DNA of 47,027 nt from a bacterium (GTDB lineage: Bacteria > Zixibacteria > MSB-5A5 > WJJR01), in the NCBI GenBank assembly GCA_021813505.1, contig JAKAKI010000011.1, positions 1 through 47,027 of the forward strand, read 5' to 3'. Below, piece by piece: positions 30,578 through 39,217 of this stretch. Positions within the stretch are counted from its first letter, which is position 1; each line of letters opens with the position of its first letter. A program made the translations under genes and the position numbers. The notes under the pieces were generated by a model that did no database searches, was not told the origin of the DNA, and was given only the letters and a program-made list of their open reading frames with translations.

Positions 30578-31276
30578 CTACGCCAAATCAAAGAGCAGAA
30601 TATCAGACTGCTCCCCGCCCGTAATTGCTAACTGATCTTCACCACTGATGGCGGCGCCGTCGCCTTGCGCGAGGGGCTGCCCGTTGACGGTTACGGAGCC
30701 GCTGGCGACCTGGACCCAGGCGTGGCGGTTGGGGGCGAGTTTGTGGGTGACGGTCTTGCCGGGGCGGAGGCGTGCGGTGTAGAGGCTCGTGTCCTGATTG
30801 ATCGTCACCGCGCCGTCGTTGGCGGTGGGGGACGCGATCAGAAAGAGACGGCCATTGCGCTGTTCGATCGGGAAATTCTTCTGCTCGTAGCTCGGCGTCA
30901 GGTTGCGCCCATTCGGCAGAATCCAGATTTGCAGGAGATGGACGCCTTCATCGCGCGAGGCATTGAACTCGCTGTGGGTGACGCCGCTTCCGGCGGTCAT
31001 GCGCTGGACCTCGCCGGGACGGATGACCGAGCCGTTGCCCATGTCGTCCTTGTGCTCGAGGGCGCCTTCGAGGATGATCGTGATGATCTCCATGTCGCGA
31101 TGCGGGTGGGTCGGGAAACCCTCGCCGGGGGCGACACGGTCCTCGTTGATGACGCGCAGGGAACGGAAGCCCATGTGCTCGGGATCGTAGTAGCGGTCAA
31201 ACGAGAAGGTGTGATAGGTGTCAAGCCAACCATGATTGAAATGGCCCCGGTCGTCGGATTTGCGAATTGTTATCAT
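30578..31276 (-). CDS. Pirin family protein (YhhW-type bicupin)
   Basis: 232 residues. N-terminal cupin with metal ligands in THPHRDMEIIT (two His), GSGVTHSEFN (third His and the Glu), and the Pirin opening RGHFNHGWLDTYHTFSFDRY. The C-terminal cupin holds the short ALA-like beta core (RHAWVQVASGSVTVNG). YhhW-type pirins are small iron/nickel cupins, some with quercetinase activity; the natural substrate is unknown. RBS GAGGGG before ATG 31276. Convergent with the NapH-like gene. Confidence 0.92.
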   Translation of the reverse strand: MITIRKSDDRGHFNHGWLDTYHTFSFDRYYDPEHMGFRSLRVINEDRVAPGEGFPTHPHRDMEIITIILEGALEHKDDMGNGSVIRPGEVQRMTAGSGVTHSEFNASRDEGVHLLQIWILPNGRNLTPSYEQKNFPIEQRNGRLFLIASPTANDGAVTINQDTSLYTARLRPGKTVTHKLAPNRHAWVQVASGSVTVNGQPLAQGDGAAISGEDQLAITGGEQSDILLFDLA

Positions 31277-31722
31277 TCTTGTCCCCTCTCGCTTGCGTCA
31301 GAGTGCCCCTTCAATACCACGGAATCGGGGCGGAGGTTCCCGGGGAAATGGGATTTCGGACGTAATGGGAGGGCATGCCTGAAGGATTCGACAACGGGGT
31401 GACGCCGGACTGTTCTCTCCTGCCACCACTCTGTCAGAGTGTTCGGAGCCTCCCACGGCAAGCGGCGTGTTGAAGAAGCCCTCCGAAAGATGGCGGCAGT
31501 TGTGTAAGGGGGAGGTTGCTTCGGCGCAAAGAGCCGCGCCTCGCAACGACATCACACTGGTCGTTGGCAATGCAAAGGCACAGTTGTCGTTGCGAGGAGC
31601 GTCTCCGCCGAAGGCGGAGGGAGCGACGAAGCAACCTCCCCCTTACACAACTGCCGCGATCTCGGGGATGAGTTTTTCAACAGGCCCCAAGCCGTGGGGC
31701 ACCCGAGTGTAGATGATTGGGA
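31277..31722. other. Repeat-filled gap upstream of pirin, downstream of hemY
   Basis: Carries the MITE-like element 31464-31688 and about 180 bp of unassigned sequence upstream of pirin. No gene supported. The element lies just past the end of the heme operon. Confidence 0.75.
31464..31688. mobile_element. MITE-like element, copy 2 (225 bp)
   Basis: Almost the same sequence as 1696-1919 and in the same orientation. Ends GGCGTGTTGAAGAA and TTTTTCAACAGGCCCC. Internal stem parts TTGCTTCGGCGC and GCGACGAAGCAA are conserved. Confidence 0.75.
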
Positions 31723-33141
31723 TTAGGCTGGAACGGCGTTGGTCTTCTGGATCACTTGGGCCAGGCGGTGGGCCATCTTAACGCAGTCGTTGAGGCCGAC
31801 GCCATAGAAGGCATTGCCGACGACCGACAGGCCGGGGTGGCGGGCGGCGAGTTGTTCGATCTTGGCGCGGCGTTCGCGGTGGCCGAGGGTGTATTGCGGG
31901 ATGCCCTGCTGCCAGCGGTAGATGCGTGTGAAAACCGGATTAGCCTTGATACCAAGGAGCGGGTCGAGTTCGCGGCGGATCGTTTGCCAGAGTTGATCGT
32001 CGGTGAGATCGAGTACTGAGGGATCACCGGCACCGCCGAGCATGGTGCGGAACTGCCTGTGGCCGGATGGGGCACGCTCGGCGAAGATCGACGAAGTCCA
32101 GATCGAACCGAGGCAGCGCATTCGCTGTGTACGCGGGATCAGGAAGCCGAAACCATTGAGGTCATGCGTGATGTCCTCGCGTTTGTGGCCAGTGGCGACG
32201 ACAACAATCGGGGCATAGGGAATCGCATCCAGGGCAACCGCCAGTTCGCGGTCGAATTCGTGCAGCATGCGCGCGGCGGCAAATGTCGGACAGGCGAGAA
32301 TCACGCGGCTGAAGTGCCGTGGTTCGCAACCGGCGGCGGTGACCTGCCACGAATCGCCGACGCGAGTGATTCGTTGCACGGGACGTGACAGATGGATGAT
32401 TGGCCTGAATCTCTCCCCCATTCTGGTAACCAGGACATCGAGACCGGAACGGAATGAGGTCAGCCGTCCACCGGGGCCTGCGGCGCTGCCGGATTTCTTC
32501 TTCGGCACTCCCGACGCGCGTTGCTCCCGTTTCTTCTGGCGCATCTTGGCGATCATCGCGCGAACGAGGCCGCCGTATTCGACTTCCATTTCGCGCATGA
32601 TCGGGAAGCACGACGGCAGCGAGAGTTCTTTGGCGACACCGCCATAGACACCGGAAACCATCGGATCGACGAAGGTCTCGGCGGCGCCACGACCGATACG
32701 GCGCGCGGCGAAATCGAAGACCGACTCGTCGGAGTCATCGCGCCGGGCGCGGATGAAGGGCTCGGCGAAGATGCGCAGTTTTTCGGAGGGACTCAAAAGG
32801 CCGGTCGTCAGGATCGCCGGAGGCGAAAACGGGACGGGATGCAGACGGCCGTTCTTGACGATGAAACGCGCTTCGCTTTGATCATTGGCCGGTTCGAGCA
32901 TTCCGCGCAGGCCGATTTCATCGACGAGTTGCAGAGTCAGCGGCTCACGATCCAGAAAGCCATTGGGACCCCAATCGACGGAATATCCGTCCGTCCGGTC
33001 GGTCCCGATCGTGCCGCCGAGACGATCCGACGCCTCCCACAATTCCCACGAGCCGGGATTCGCGTCCAAGCCGAGCCAGTGCGCCAGGGCGAGGCCGGAG
33101 ATACCGCCGCCGATGATCAGGCCGTCGTGGGTGCTGGGCAT
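31723..33141 (-). CDS. hemY: Protoporphyrinogen oxidase (HemY/HemG flavoprotein)
   Basis: 472 residues, oxidises protoporphyrinogen IX to protoporphyrin IX using FAD and normally O2. The FAD-binding start is IIGGGISGLALAHWL with the dinucleotide end WEASDRLGGTIGT. The PPO-typical DWGPNGFLDREP, SGVYGGVAKELSLPSCFP and GLSVVGNAFYGVGLNDCVKM segments are present. Last gene of the heme operon, 111 nt after hemN with a GC hairpin in the gap. A charged Lys/Arg-rich insertion (about residues 200-222) is not usual. The step after it, ferrochelatase, is not in the window. Confidence 0.93.
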   Translation of the reverse strand: MPSTHDGLIIGGGISGLALAHWLGLDANPGSWELWEASDRLGGTIGTDRTDGYSVDWGPNGFLDREPLTLQLVDEIGLRGMLEPANDQSEARFIVKNGRLHPVPFSPPAILTTGLLSPSEKLRIFAEPFIRARRDDSDESVFDFAARRIGRGAAETFVDPMVSGVYGGVAKELSLPSCFPIMREMEVEYGGLVRAMIAKMRQKKREQRASGVPKKKSGSAAGPGGRLTSFRSGLDVLVTRMGERFRPIIHLSRPVQRITRVGDSWQVTAAGCEPRHFSRVILACPTFAAARMLHEFDRELAVALDAIPYAPIVVVATGHKREDITHDLNGFGFLIPRTQRMRCLGSIWTSSIFAERAPSGHRQFRTMLGGAGDPSVLDLTDDQLWQTIRRELDPLLGIKANPVFTRIYRWQQGIPQYTLGHRERRAKIEQLAARHPGLSVVGNAFYGVGLNDCVKMAHRLAQVIQKTNAVPA

Positions 33142-33169
33142 AAGGCTACGCTCCTGGCCTGTGCGTGAT

Positions 33170-33191
33170 GGCCGGACAGGAGTGTCCGGCC
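33170..33191. promoter_or_regulatory. Hairpin in the hemN-hemY gap
   Basis: GGCCGGACA-GGAG-TGTCCGGCC, perfect 9-bp stem. It is the only sizeable hairpin inside the heme operon and may tune hemY expression or be a dispersed repeat. Confidence 0.45.
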
Positions 33192-33252
33192 CACCGATGG
33201 ATAATTCGGTTTTGGGAGTCGCAGGGAACGGGAGGGCGAGACTCCATGGCGG

Positions 33253-34656
33253 TCATACGGTACGTGAGAAGATCGGTTTTTTGACCGTGGCGTTTTCGGT
33301 GAGGCGCGGGAGGTAGGCGTCGAACACCATGGCGATGTTGCGCACGAAATGGCGGCCAAGCGGGGTCACGACCAGTGCGTGATCGGCACGCGTCAGAAGA
33401 CCGTCATCGTAGAATTCGCCCAAGTGGCTCAGATCGTCTTTGAAGTACGACTCGCTGTCGATTCCGAACTGCCGGTCGAGCTCGGCGAAATCCAGACGCA
33501 TGCGGCACATGATTGCGATGATGGCTTCGCGGCGGATTTCGTCGTCACGGGTCAGGCTCCAGCCCCGGTAGACAGCCCAGCCAGACTCATCGAGACGGCG
33601 GTAGTAGCCGCCCAGACGTGAGTCATTTTGGATAAACCCGCCTCCGATATCGCCGATCGAGGAGACACCGAGGCCAACCATATCACGTGACAGTGAAACC
33701 GTATACCCCATAAAGTTGCGGTGGAGGTGGCCGTTATCAAGCCCCTGAGCCAATTCATCTTCCGGAAGTGCGAAGTGATCCATACCGATGGGCATATAAC
33801 CGGCATCGATGAGTTGTTCAATGGCGGTGGCGAAGAGGGCGAACTTGTCAGGACCGGCTGGCAGGTCGGCTTCGTTGATTTGCATCTGGTGTGGTTTCAC
33901 CCACGGCACATGCGCGTACGAATAGACGGCGAGGCGGTCGGGGCGCCACTTGACAACCTGAGCGATTGAACGGCGGAAATCGGTGAGGGTCTGGCGGGGC
34001 AGGCCGAAGACCAGGTCCATGTTGATGCCGGCGAAGCCCAGTTCGCGACCGAGCATGAAAGTCGCCTCAGTCTGCTCCACTGTCTGGCCACGCCCGATTG
34101 CAGATTGGACTCCAGGCGTTAGATCCTGCACGCCCATGGACAGGCGATTGAAGCCGAGCTTGCGCAAGTGACGGAGTTGTTCGGGACTGGTGACGCGAGG
34201 ATCGACCTCGATGCCGATCTCGGCTGAGGGATCGAAGTCGAAAGCCGTGTGGAGCTTGTTCCACAGTTGATCGATCTGCGGGATACGCAGGAAAGTCGGC
34301 GTGCCGCCACCCCAGTGCAGTTGCAGGAGGCGCCGTTTGCTGCCCAGCTTGGCGGCGGTGTTGTCGATTTCGCGGAAGAGATACCCCAGGTAGCGCTCCA
34401 CCGTGTCCTGGCGCTGGGCGATGACGACATTGCAGCCGCAATATGTGCAGCGTTCCTCGCAAAATGGGATGTGCACATAGGCCGAGACGGGACGGTCGGA
34501 GTCGGCAAAGTTCGCCAGGTGTCTTTCGTAGTCGACTGGGCCGAACTCTTCGGTCCAGACCGGGACAGTCGGATACGATGTGTAGCGCGGCCCGGGGCGG
34601 TCGTATTTCCGCAGCAGGTCGGTCGGAACGGCGAAATAGCGGCTGGGCTGGCTCAT
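33253..34656 (-). CDS. hemN: Oxygen-independent coproporphyrinogen III oxidase
   Basis: 467 residues, the length of true HemN (not the shorter HemW). The radical-SAM motif is C-x3-C-x2-C in CEERCTYCGC. Supporting marks are RPGPRYTSYPT at the N-terminus, HWGGGTPTFL and the SMGVQDLTPGVQSAIGR segment. It decarboxylates coproporphyrinogen III to protoporphyrinogen IX without O2. It lies between hemE (39-nt gap) and hemY. Using an anaerobic enzyme here and an O2-linked HemY next fits a facultative or microaerophilic host (inference). Confidence 0.95.
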   Translation of the reverse strand: MSQPSRYFAVPTDLLRKYDRPGPRYTSYPTVPVWTEEFGPVDYERHLANFADSDRPVSAYVHIPFCEERCTYCGCNVVIAQRQDTVERYLGYLFREIDNTAAKLGSKRRLLQLHWGGGTPTFLRIPQIDQLWNKLHTAFDFDPSAEIGIEVDPRVTSPEQLRHLRKLGFNRLSMGVQDLTPGVQSAIGRGQTVEQTEATFMLGRELGFAGINMDLVFGLPRQTLTDFRRSIAQVVKWRPDRLAVYSYAHVPWVKPHQMQINEADLPAGPDKFALFATAIEQLIDAGYMPIGMDHFALPEDELAQGLDNGHLHRNFMGYTVSLSRDMVGLGVSSIGDIGGGFIQNDSRLGGYYRRLDESGWAVYRGWSLTRDDEIRREAIIAIMCRMRLDFAELDRQFGIDSESYFKDDLSHLGEFYDDGLLTRADHALVVTPLGRHFVRNIAMVFDAYLPRLTENATVKKPIFSRTV

Positions 34657-34695
34657 CAGGATTCTACGGCGCTAACGGCGACGGATTTGATCGTC

Positions 34696-35730
34696 TTAAT
34701 TCGCCTTCGGTGGACGTGAGTGGACCACATTCACAAGAGCATGCACGTTGGCTTCGGGCGTATTGGGCATGATCCCATGGCCGAGATTGAAGACATGGCC
34801 CATGCCGGAAGCATCCATCTGGGACATTACGGTTCGAGCGCGTTTCTCGATCTCATCGACAGGCGCCATGAGCGCGATCGGATCGAGATTGCCCTGCAAG
34901 GCCGTTTGGGTCGGGCATTTTGCCGCAGCCATCGGCAATTGGGTACGCCAGTCGACACTCAAAACATCGCATGGGATATCTCTAAGAACTTCAATCAGAT
35001 GCGACGATCCGTTAACGTAAACGATGACCGGCGTATTGGGTCGCCGAACCTTTCGGACAATCGACTGCATGTGCGGCAAGATCCAATGGCGATAGTCCTC
35101 GGGTGACAGCACGCCGCCCCAGGAATCGAAGAGTTGGACGGCATCGGCGCCGGCATCGATCTGGGCATTGAGGTAATCGGCCACACCGTCGGCAAGGTGC
35201 GACATGAGCTTCTGGGCGGCCTGGGGTTCGCGGTAGAAGAACTCGCGGGCGACGGCGAATTCGCGCGAGGTGGCGCCCTCGATGGCATAGCAGGCGAGGG
35301 TGAACGGCGCGCCGGAGAATCCGATCAACGGCACCGATTCCGGGAGGCCACGGCGTGTCAGACGAATCGCATCGGTGACGAAGCGAAGACTGAATGAGGG
35401 ATCGAGCCGGGCCAGTCCGGCGACATCGGCGGCCGATCGGATGGGGCGGGCGATCTTAGGACCGCCGTCGCCGAAATGCACCGGCATACCCATCGGAGGG
35501 AAGACGACCATGATGTCCGAGAAGATGATTGCGGCATCGAGATCGAAATCGGTGATCGGTTGCAGGGTCACCTCGCAGGCGACCTCGGGAATTGTGCAGA
35601 CTTGCTCAAAGGAGTATTTCTCGCGGACCGCGCGGTAGGTGGCCTGGTAACGTCCGGCCTGGCGCATGATCCAGATCGGGCGGCGGCGCACCGGACGGCC
35701 ATAGCAGGCTTCAATGAAATCACGTGTCAT
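34696..35730 (-). CDS. hemE: Uroporphyrinogen decarboxylase
   Basis: 344 residues from ATG 35730. The family start WIMRQAGRYQATYR with the catalytic-site Arg/Gln, the FSDIMVVFPPMGM segment, GFSGAPFTLACY and the FDSWGGVLSPEDY motif are all intact. It removes four acetate carboxyls from uroporphyrinogen III. Alternative starts are TTG 35736 (AGGGAG 9 nt upstream) and GTG 35760; the true start is uncertain by up to 10 residues. Gap of 51 nt to the response regulator gene upstream. Confidence 0.95.
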   Translation of the reverse strand: MTRDFIEACYGRPVRRRPIWIMRQAGRYQATYRAVREKYSFEQVCTIPEVACEVTLQPITDFDLDAAIIFSDIMVVFPPMGMPVHFGDGGPKIARPIRSAADVAGLARLDPSFSLRFVTDAIRLTRRGLPESVPLIGFSGAPFTLACYAIEGATSREFAVAREFFYREPQAAQKLMSHLADGVADYLNAQIDAGADAVQLFDSWGGVLSPEDYRHWILPHMQSIVRKVRRPNTPVIVYVNGSSHLIEVLRDIPCDVLSVDWRTQLPMAAAKCPTQTALQGNLDPIALMAPVDEIEKRARTVMSQMDASGMGHVFNLGHGIMPNTPEANVHALVNVVHSRPPKAN

Positions 35731-35781
35731 GGTCAAACTGGGTTTCTCCCTTGATGCCACTCCCGCACCAAGCAGTGCGGT

Positions 35782-36489
35782 TCAGGCGCTCTGCTCTGGG
35801 GGAACGAATTTGTAGCCGGCGCCGAAGACGGTCAGGAACATGGTGGGGTTGGCCGGGTCGGATTCGAAATGTTTGCGCAGGCGCAGGATGAAATTATCGA
35901 TGGTACGGGTGGTTGGGTACGCATCGTAGCCCCAGACGCCATCGAGAAGCGCATCACGGGCAACGACCTCGCCGGGATGCTCGGCGAGGAATTTGAACAT
36001 CATGCATTCTTTGCGGGTCAACGACACTGGCCCGCGCGGGCCGACGCCCTCGAATGTCTTGAAGTTGATCATGCTGCCGGCAAAGTGGAACTCGTCCGGC
36101 ACCCGTCCGGGCGTGGCGAACCAGGCCTGCCGGCGAAAGATGGCTTTGACGCGCAGGAGAAGTTCTTTGAGCGAGAACGGCTTGGTGAGGTAATCATCGC
36201 CGCCGACCTCCAGACCCAGGATGCGGTCGTCCTCATCGCCACGCGCGGTGAGGAACAAGATCGGTACGCGTCCGGCCTCGGCGCGAATCTGGCGGCAGAC
36301 ATCGATGCCGGAGATACCAGGGAGCATGACATCGAGGAGAATCAGATCGATCGGGGCGGAACGGTAGATCTCCAGCGCGGCGTTGCCATCGCCGACGACG
36401 ATCGCGCGGTACCCTTCCATCTCCAAATTGAGTTGCAGCCCCTCGGCAATGTGGGCTTCATCCTCAACGATTAGAATCGTGCGATCCAT
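35782..36489 (-). CDS. OmpR/PhoB-family response regulator inside the heme operon
   Basis: 235 residues. Receiver domain complete: acidic pair Glu-Asp (VEDE, 9-10), phosphoacceptor Asp53 (LLDVMLPG), Thr81 and Lys103 (LTKPF). The C-terminal winged helix (about 135-232) contains the recognition helix region TTRTIDNFILRLRKHFE and the wing FGAGYKFVPP. PhoB-family members bind direct repeats with 11-bp period; five such repeats with a TGTCAT core exist in this window, including two before hemA. I infer, without proof, that this protein binds them. 14 nt downstream of its kinase. Confidence 0.93.
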   Translation of the reverse strand: MDRTILIVEDEAHIAEGLQLNLEMEGYRAIVVGDGNAALEIYRSAPIDLILLDVMLPGISGIDVCRQIRAEAGRVPILFLTARGDEDDRILGLEVGGDDYLTKPFSLKELLLRVKAIFRRQAWFATPGRVPDEFHFAGSMINFKTFEGVGPRGPVSLTRKECMMFKFLAEHPGEVVARDALLDGVWGYDAYPTTRTIDNFILRLRKHFESDPANPTMFLTVFGAGYKFVPPEQSA

Positions 36490-36503
36490 GCTGCGGCAGT
36501 CCT

Positions 36504-37856
36504 TCAGGCCGTGATCAACGGCAGGCGGATTTCGATAGTTGTGCCCTTGCCGGGGCCATCCGAGTGGACACTCACCCGCCCGCCATGTGCATCGACAATT
36601 TCCCGCACCAGATACAGTCCCAGTCCGGAGCCAGCAACGCGCCGGGTCATTTCGTCGCCAGCCCGGAAGAACCGCTCGAAAACTCGTTTCTGATCCGCCG
36701 GCGACAGGCCAACGCCCCGGTCGGCCACGGTGATGATCGCTTCTGAATCCGAGTGGGTCAAGCCAAGCTGAACTGATTTGTCACCGCTTACATGCTGCGA
36801 GTATTTAATCGCGTTATCAAGAACCGCACCGACCGCACGGCGCAGGTGGCGATAATCGGTGCGGGCACGAAGGCCGGGAGGAATCTGGGTCTGCCAGCGG
36901 ATTCCGGCGCGTTCGGCACGGGGGCGATACAGCTCGCTGTACGATTGAATTGCAGCAGACAAGTCTGTGTCGACGAGTTGCGGGTGATAGGTCTCCCGGG
37001 ACAAGGTGGCGGCTTCGAGGACATCATCGACCATTTCCTCGAGACGGATGACATCCTGGGTGATCTTGTCCATGACCTCACGGCGCTTGGCGTCGCTCAA
37101 CTCACGGGCGCTGACGGTTTCGGAGAAGAGGCGAATCGACGCCAGCGGCGATTTGAGTTCATGCGTTACTGCTGCCAGGAAGTTCTGCTGCTGACGTTCG
37201 AGCGCGGCGCTCTGTCGCAGGGCGCGGTGGATAGACAGCGCGCCGATTAAAATGAGCAGGAGAAAAAAGATCCCCTCGGAAACGAACATCCGCACCCGTC
37301 CGCGCCGTCCTTCGAGGACCAGCTCCGCCTTGGCCGGGTCGATGGAGAGCCGGGCAACGGTCAGGGCATCGCCGGGTGATTTCGAAGAGTCGGGGCCGGA
37401 TTTGTAGAGAACGTCGGGGAAAAATATCCGGAGCCAGTCCCGGGCGGCCTCGGTCGAAAAGTAGATGGTCGCGCGATTCTGGCTGATCGGGATCGTCAGC
37501 GATCCAATGACAGGCTCGTTGCTGGAACCGGGGATGGTTCGGGGCCCACTCTCCCCTTCCAGTTCGATCGATGTGAACGCCGGCAAACCGCCCAAGCGAC
37601 CACCCAGTACTTCACCCTCCGTCAGGCTCGACCAGGAGGCACTCAGAGAATCAGACAGGCGACCGGACCAAGTTCGCCAGGAATCGGCTGCCTGATAAAG
37701 CTCCAGATCGAGAGAGCGCTCCAGGGCGACGATATCGCCGGGGACATTGGTCACCTGAAAGATGATCCACCAAGTCATCTGCGCGACAAAAAGCGCGGTC
37801 ATGATCCAGAAGATGACCGCGATGCGGCGTGGTTGTCTGGTGGTGAGTGATCTCAT
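36504..37856 (-). CDS. Sensor histidine kinase inside the heme operon
   Basis: 450 residues. TM helices at about 11-34 and 191-210 flank a roughly 155-residue extracytoplasmic sensor domain without recognisable fold. The HisKA box VTHELKSPLASI has His232. The ATPase domain shows VLDNAIKYS (N box), VADRGVGL (G1), FERFFRAGD (F) and GSGLGLYLVREI (G2). No HAMP domain. Its ATG overlaps the hemL stop by 4 nt (ATGA at 37856-37853), so its translation is tied to heme synthesis genes. Heme, precursor or redox sensing is plausible but not shown. Confidence 0.93.
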   Translation of the reverse strand: MRSLTTRQPRRIAVIFWIMTALFVAQMTWWIIFQVTNVPGDIVALERSLDLELYQAADSWRTWSGRLSDSLSASWSSLTEGEVLGGRLGGLPAFTSIELEGESGPRTIPGSSNEPVIGSLTIPISQNRATIYFSTEAARDWLRIFFPDVLYKSGPDSSKSPGDALTVARLSIDPAKAELVLEGRRGRVRMFVSEGIFFLLLILIGALSIHRALRQSAALERQQQNFLAAVTHELKSPLASIRLFSETVSARELSDAKRREVMDKITQDVIRLEEMVDDVLEAATLSRETYHPQLVDTDLSAAIQSYSELYRPRAERAGIRWQTQIPPGLRARTDYRHLRRAVGAVLDNAIKYSQHVSGDKSVQLGLTHSDSEAIITVADRGVGLSPADQKRVFERFFRAGDEMTRRVAGSGLGLYLVREIVDAHGGRVSVHSDGPGKGTTIEIRLPLITA

Positions 37857-39157
37857 GGCGCAGTTGCACCCAAAGGCGGCATCGTGTTCAACCCTTCGGC
37901 GAGAACCCCGGCGGCGCGGTTGAGCGCGTCGTCGTCGTGGGACAAGCTCAGGAAGCCCACTTCATAGGCCGAGGGCGCCAAATAGATACCATGATCCAGG
38001 GCAAAGTGAAACAGGTATCGATAGCGGGCCGCGGAGGCAGTGTCCAGGGCGGCCGGGTCAGTTGGGGCGTGCGAGGAGGCCAGGTAAAGCCAGAAGATCG
38101 AGCCGATCCGGGTCAGCGCCACACCCAGACGTTCGAGATTGGCCTGCTGACGGAGTGTAGCTTCGAACTTCGCGCCCATCTGCTCGAGACGCTCGTAGGC
38201 GTTTTCCGCTTCGATGACCTCAAGGGCGGCAAGACCGGCGGCCATGGCGACCGGATTGCCGGATAGGGTACCCGCCTGATAGACTTTCCCCAAGGGAGCG
38301 AGGTGCTGCATGATGTCACGCCGTCCGCCGAACGCGCCAACGGGCAGGCCGCCACCAATGATCTTGCCGAAGGTCATCAGATCGGGGGTGAATCCGAATC
38401 GCGCGGCGGCGCCACCGAATCCGAGACGGAAGCCGGTGATGACTTCATCGGAGATCATGAGGGCGCCATGACGATGCGCCAGATCGGTGAGATCGCGGAG
38501 GAAATCTCCCTGCGGGAGAATCAGGCCATTGTTGGCGGGAACCGATTCGGCGATGACACAGGCAATTTGACTGGGGTAGCGATCAAAGTACGCGGCCACC
38601 GAGGCGAGGTCGTTGTAATGCGCAACGAGTGTCGATTGCGCAATCCCCGTGGGCACGCCGGCGGATGAGGGAGTGCCGAAAGTCGCGAGGCCGGAGCCGG
38701 CTTGCACGAGGAGAAAGTCAGCGTGGCCATGGTAGCAACCGGCGAATTTGATGATCAGGTCGCGTCCGGTGAAGCCGCGCGCGAGGCGGATGGCTGACAT
38801 GGTGGCTTCGGTGCCGGAGGAAACAAAGCGGACTTGTTCGACCGGCTGGACGAGCGCGCAGACTTCCTCGGCGAGCAGCACTTCGGCCTCGGTGGGGGCA
38901 CCGAAGGAGCTGCCGTCTTTGGCGGCACGCTCAATGGCGGCCAGGACACGCGGGTGGGCATGGCCCAGAATCAGCGGTCCCCAGGACAGACAGAAATCGA
39001 TATATGTGCGGCCATCGACATCGGTCAGCCGGCAACCCTCTCCCCTCTTGATGAAACGTGGAGTTCCACCGACACCGCCGAAGGCACGAACCGGTGAATT
39101 CACGCCGCCGGGTATGACGTTGGCGGCACGAGCGAACAGTGAGTCAGAGGTGGGCAT
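37853..39157 (-). CDS. hemL: Glutamate-1-semialdehyde 2,1-aminomutase
   Basis: 434 residues from ATG 39157 (GGAG 4 nt upstream), beginning MPTSDSLFARA like typical GSA aminomutases. PVRAFGGVGGTPRF, SSGTEATMSAIRLAR, YHGHADFLLVQAG and the PLP lysine in TFGKIIGGGLPVGAFGG identify it. It converts glutamate-1-semialdehyde to 5-aminolevulinate in the C5 pathway, matching hemA in the same operon. A longer frame to 39223 begins inside a period-9 repeat (LIGPIGP) and is not preferred. Overlaps the kinase start by 4 nt. Confidence 0.96.
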   Translation of the reverse strand: MPTSDSLFARAANVIPGGVNSPVRAFGGVGGTPRFIKRGEGCRLTDVDGRTYIDFCLSWGPLILGHAHPRVLAAIERAAKDGSSFGAPTEAEVLLAEEVCALVQPVEQVRFVSSGTEATMSAIRLARGFTGRDLIIKFAGCYHGHADFLLVQAGSGLATFGTPSSAGVPTGIAQSTLVAHYNDLASVAAYFDRYPSQIACVIAESVPANNGLILPQGDFLRDLTDLAHRHGALMISDEVITGFRLGFGGAAARFGFTPDLMTFGKIIGGGLPVGAFGGRRDIMQHLAPLGKVYQAGTLSGNPVAMAAGLAALEVIEAENAYERLEQMGAKFEATLRQQANLERLGVALTRIGSIFWLYLASSHAPTDPAALDTASAARYRYLFHFALDHGIYLAPSAYEVGFLSLSHDDDALNRAAGVLAEGLNTMPPLGATAP

Positions 39158-39182
39158 GGGGCTCCGGATTGGGGAATAGAGA

Positions 39183-39217
39183 ATAGGACCTATTGGGCCT
39201 ATAAGACCTATTAGGAC
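39183..39217. repeat. Period-9 tandem repeat (GGACCTATN)
   Basis: GACCTATTG, GGCCTATAA and GACCTATTA units in the hemB-hemL junction. Identical unit type to 17237-17275. Confidence 0.7.
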
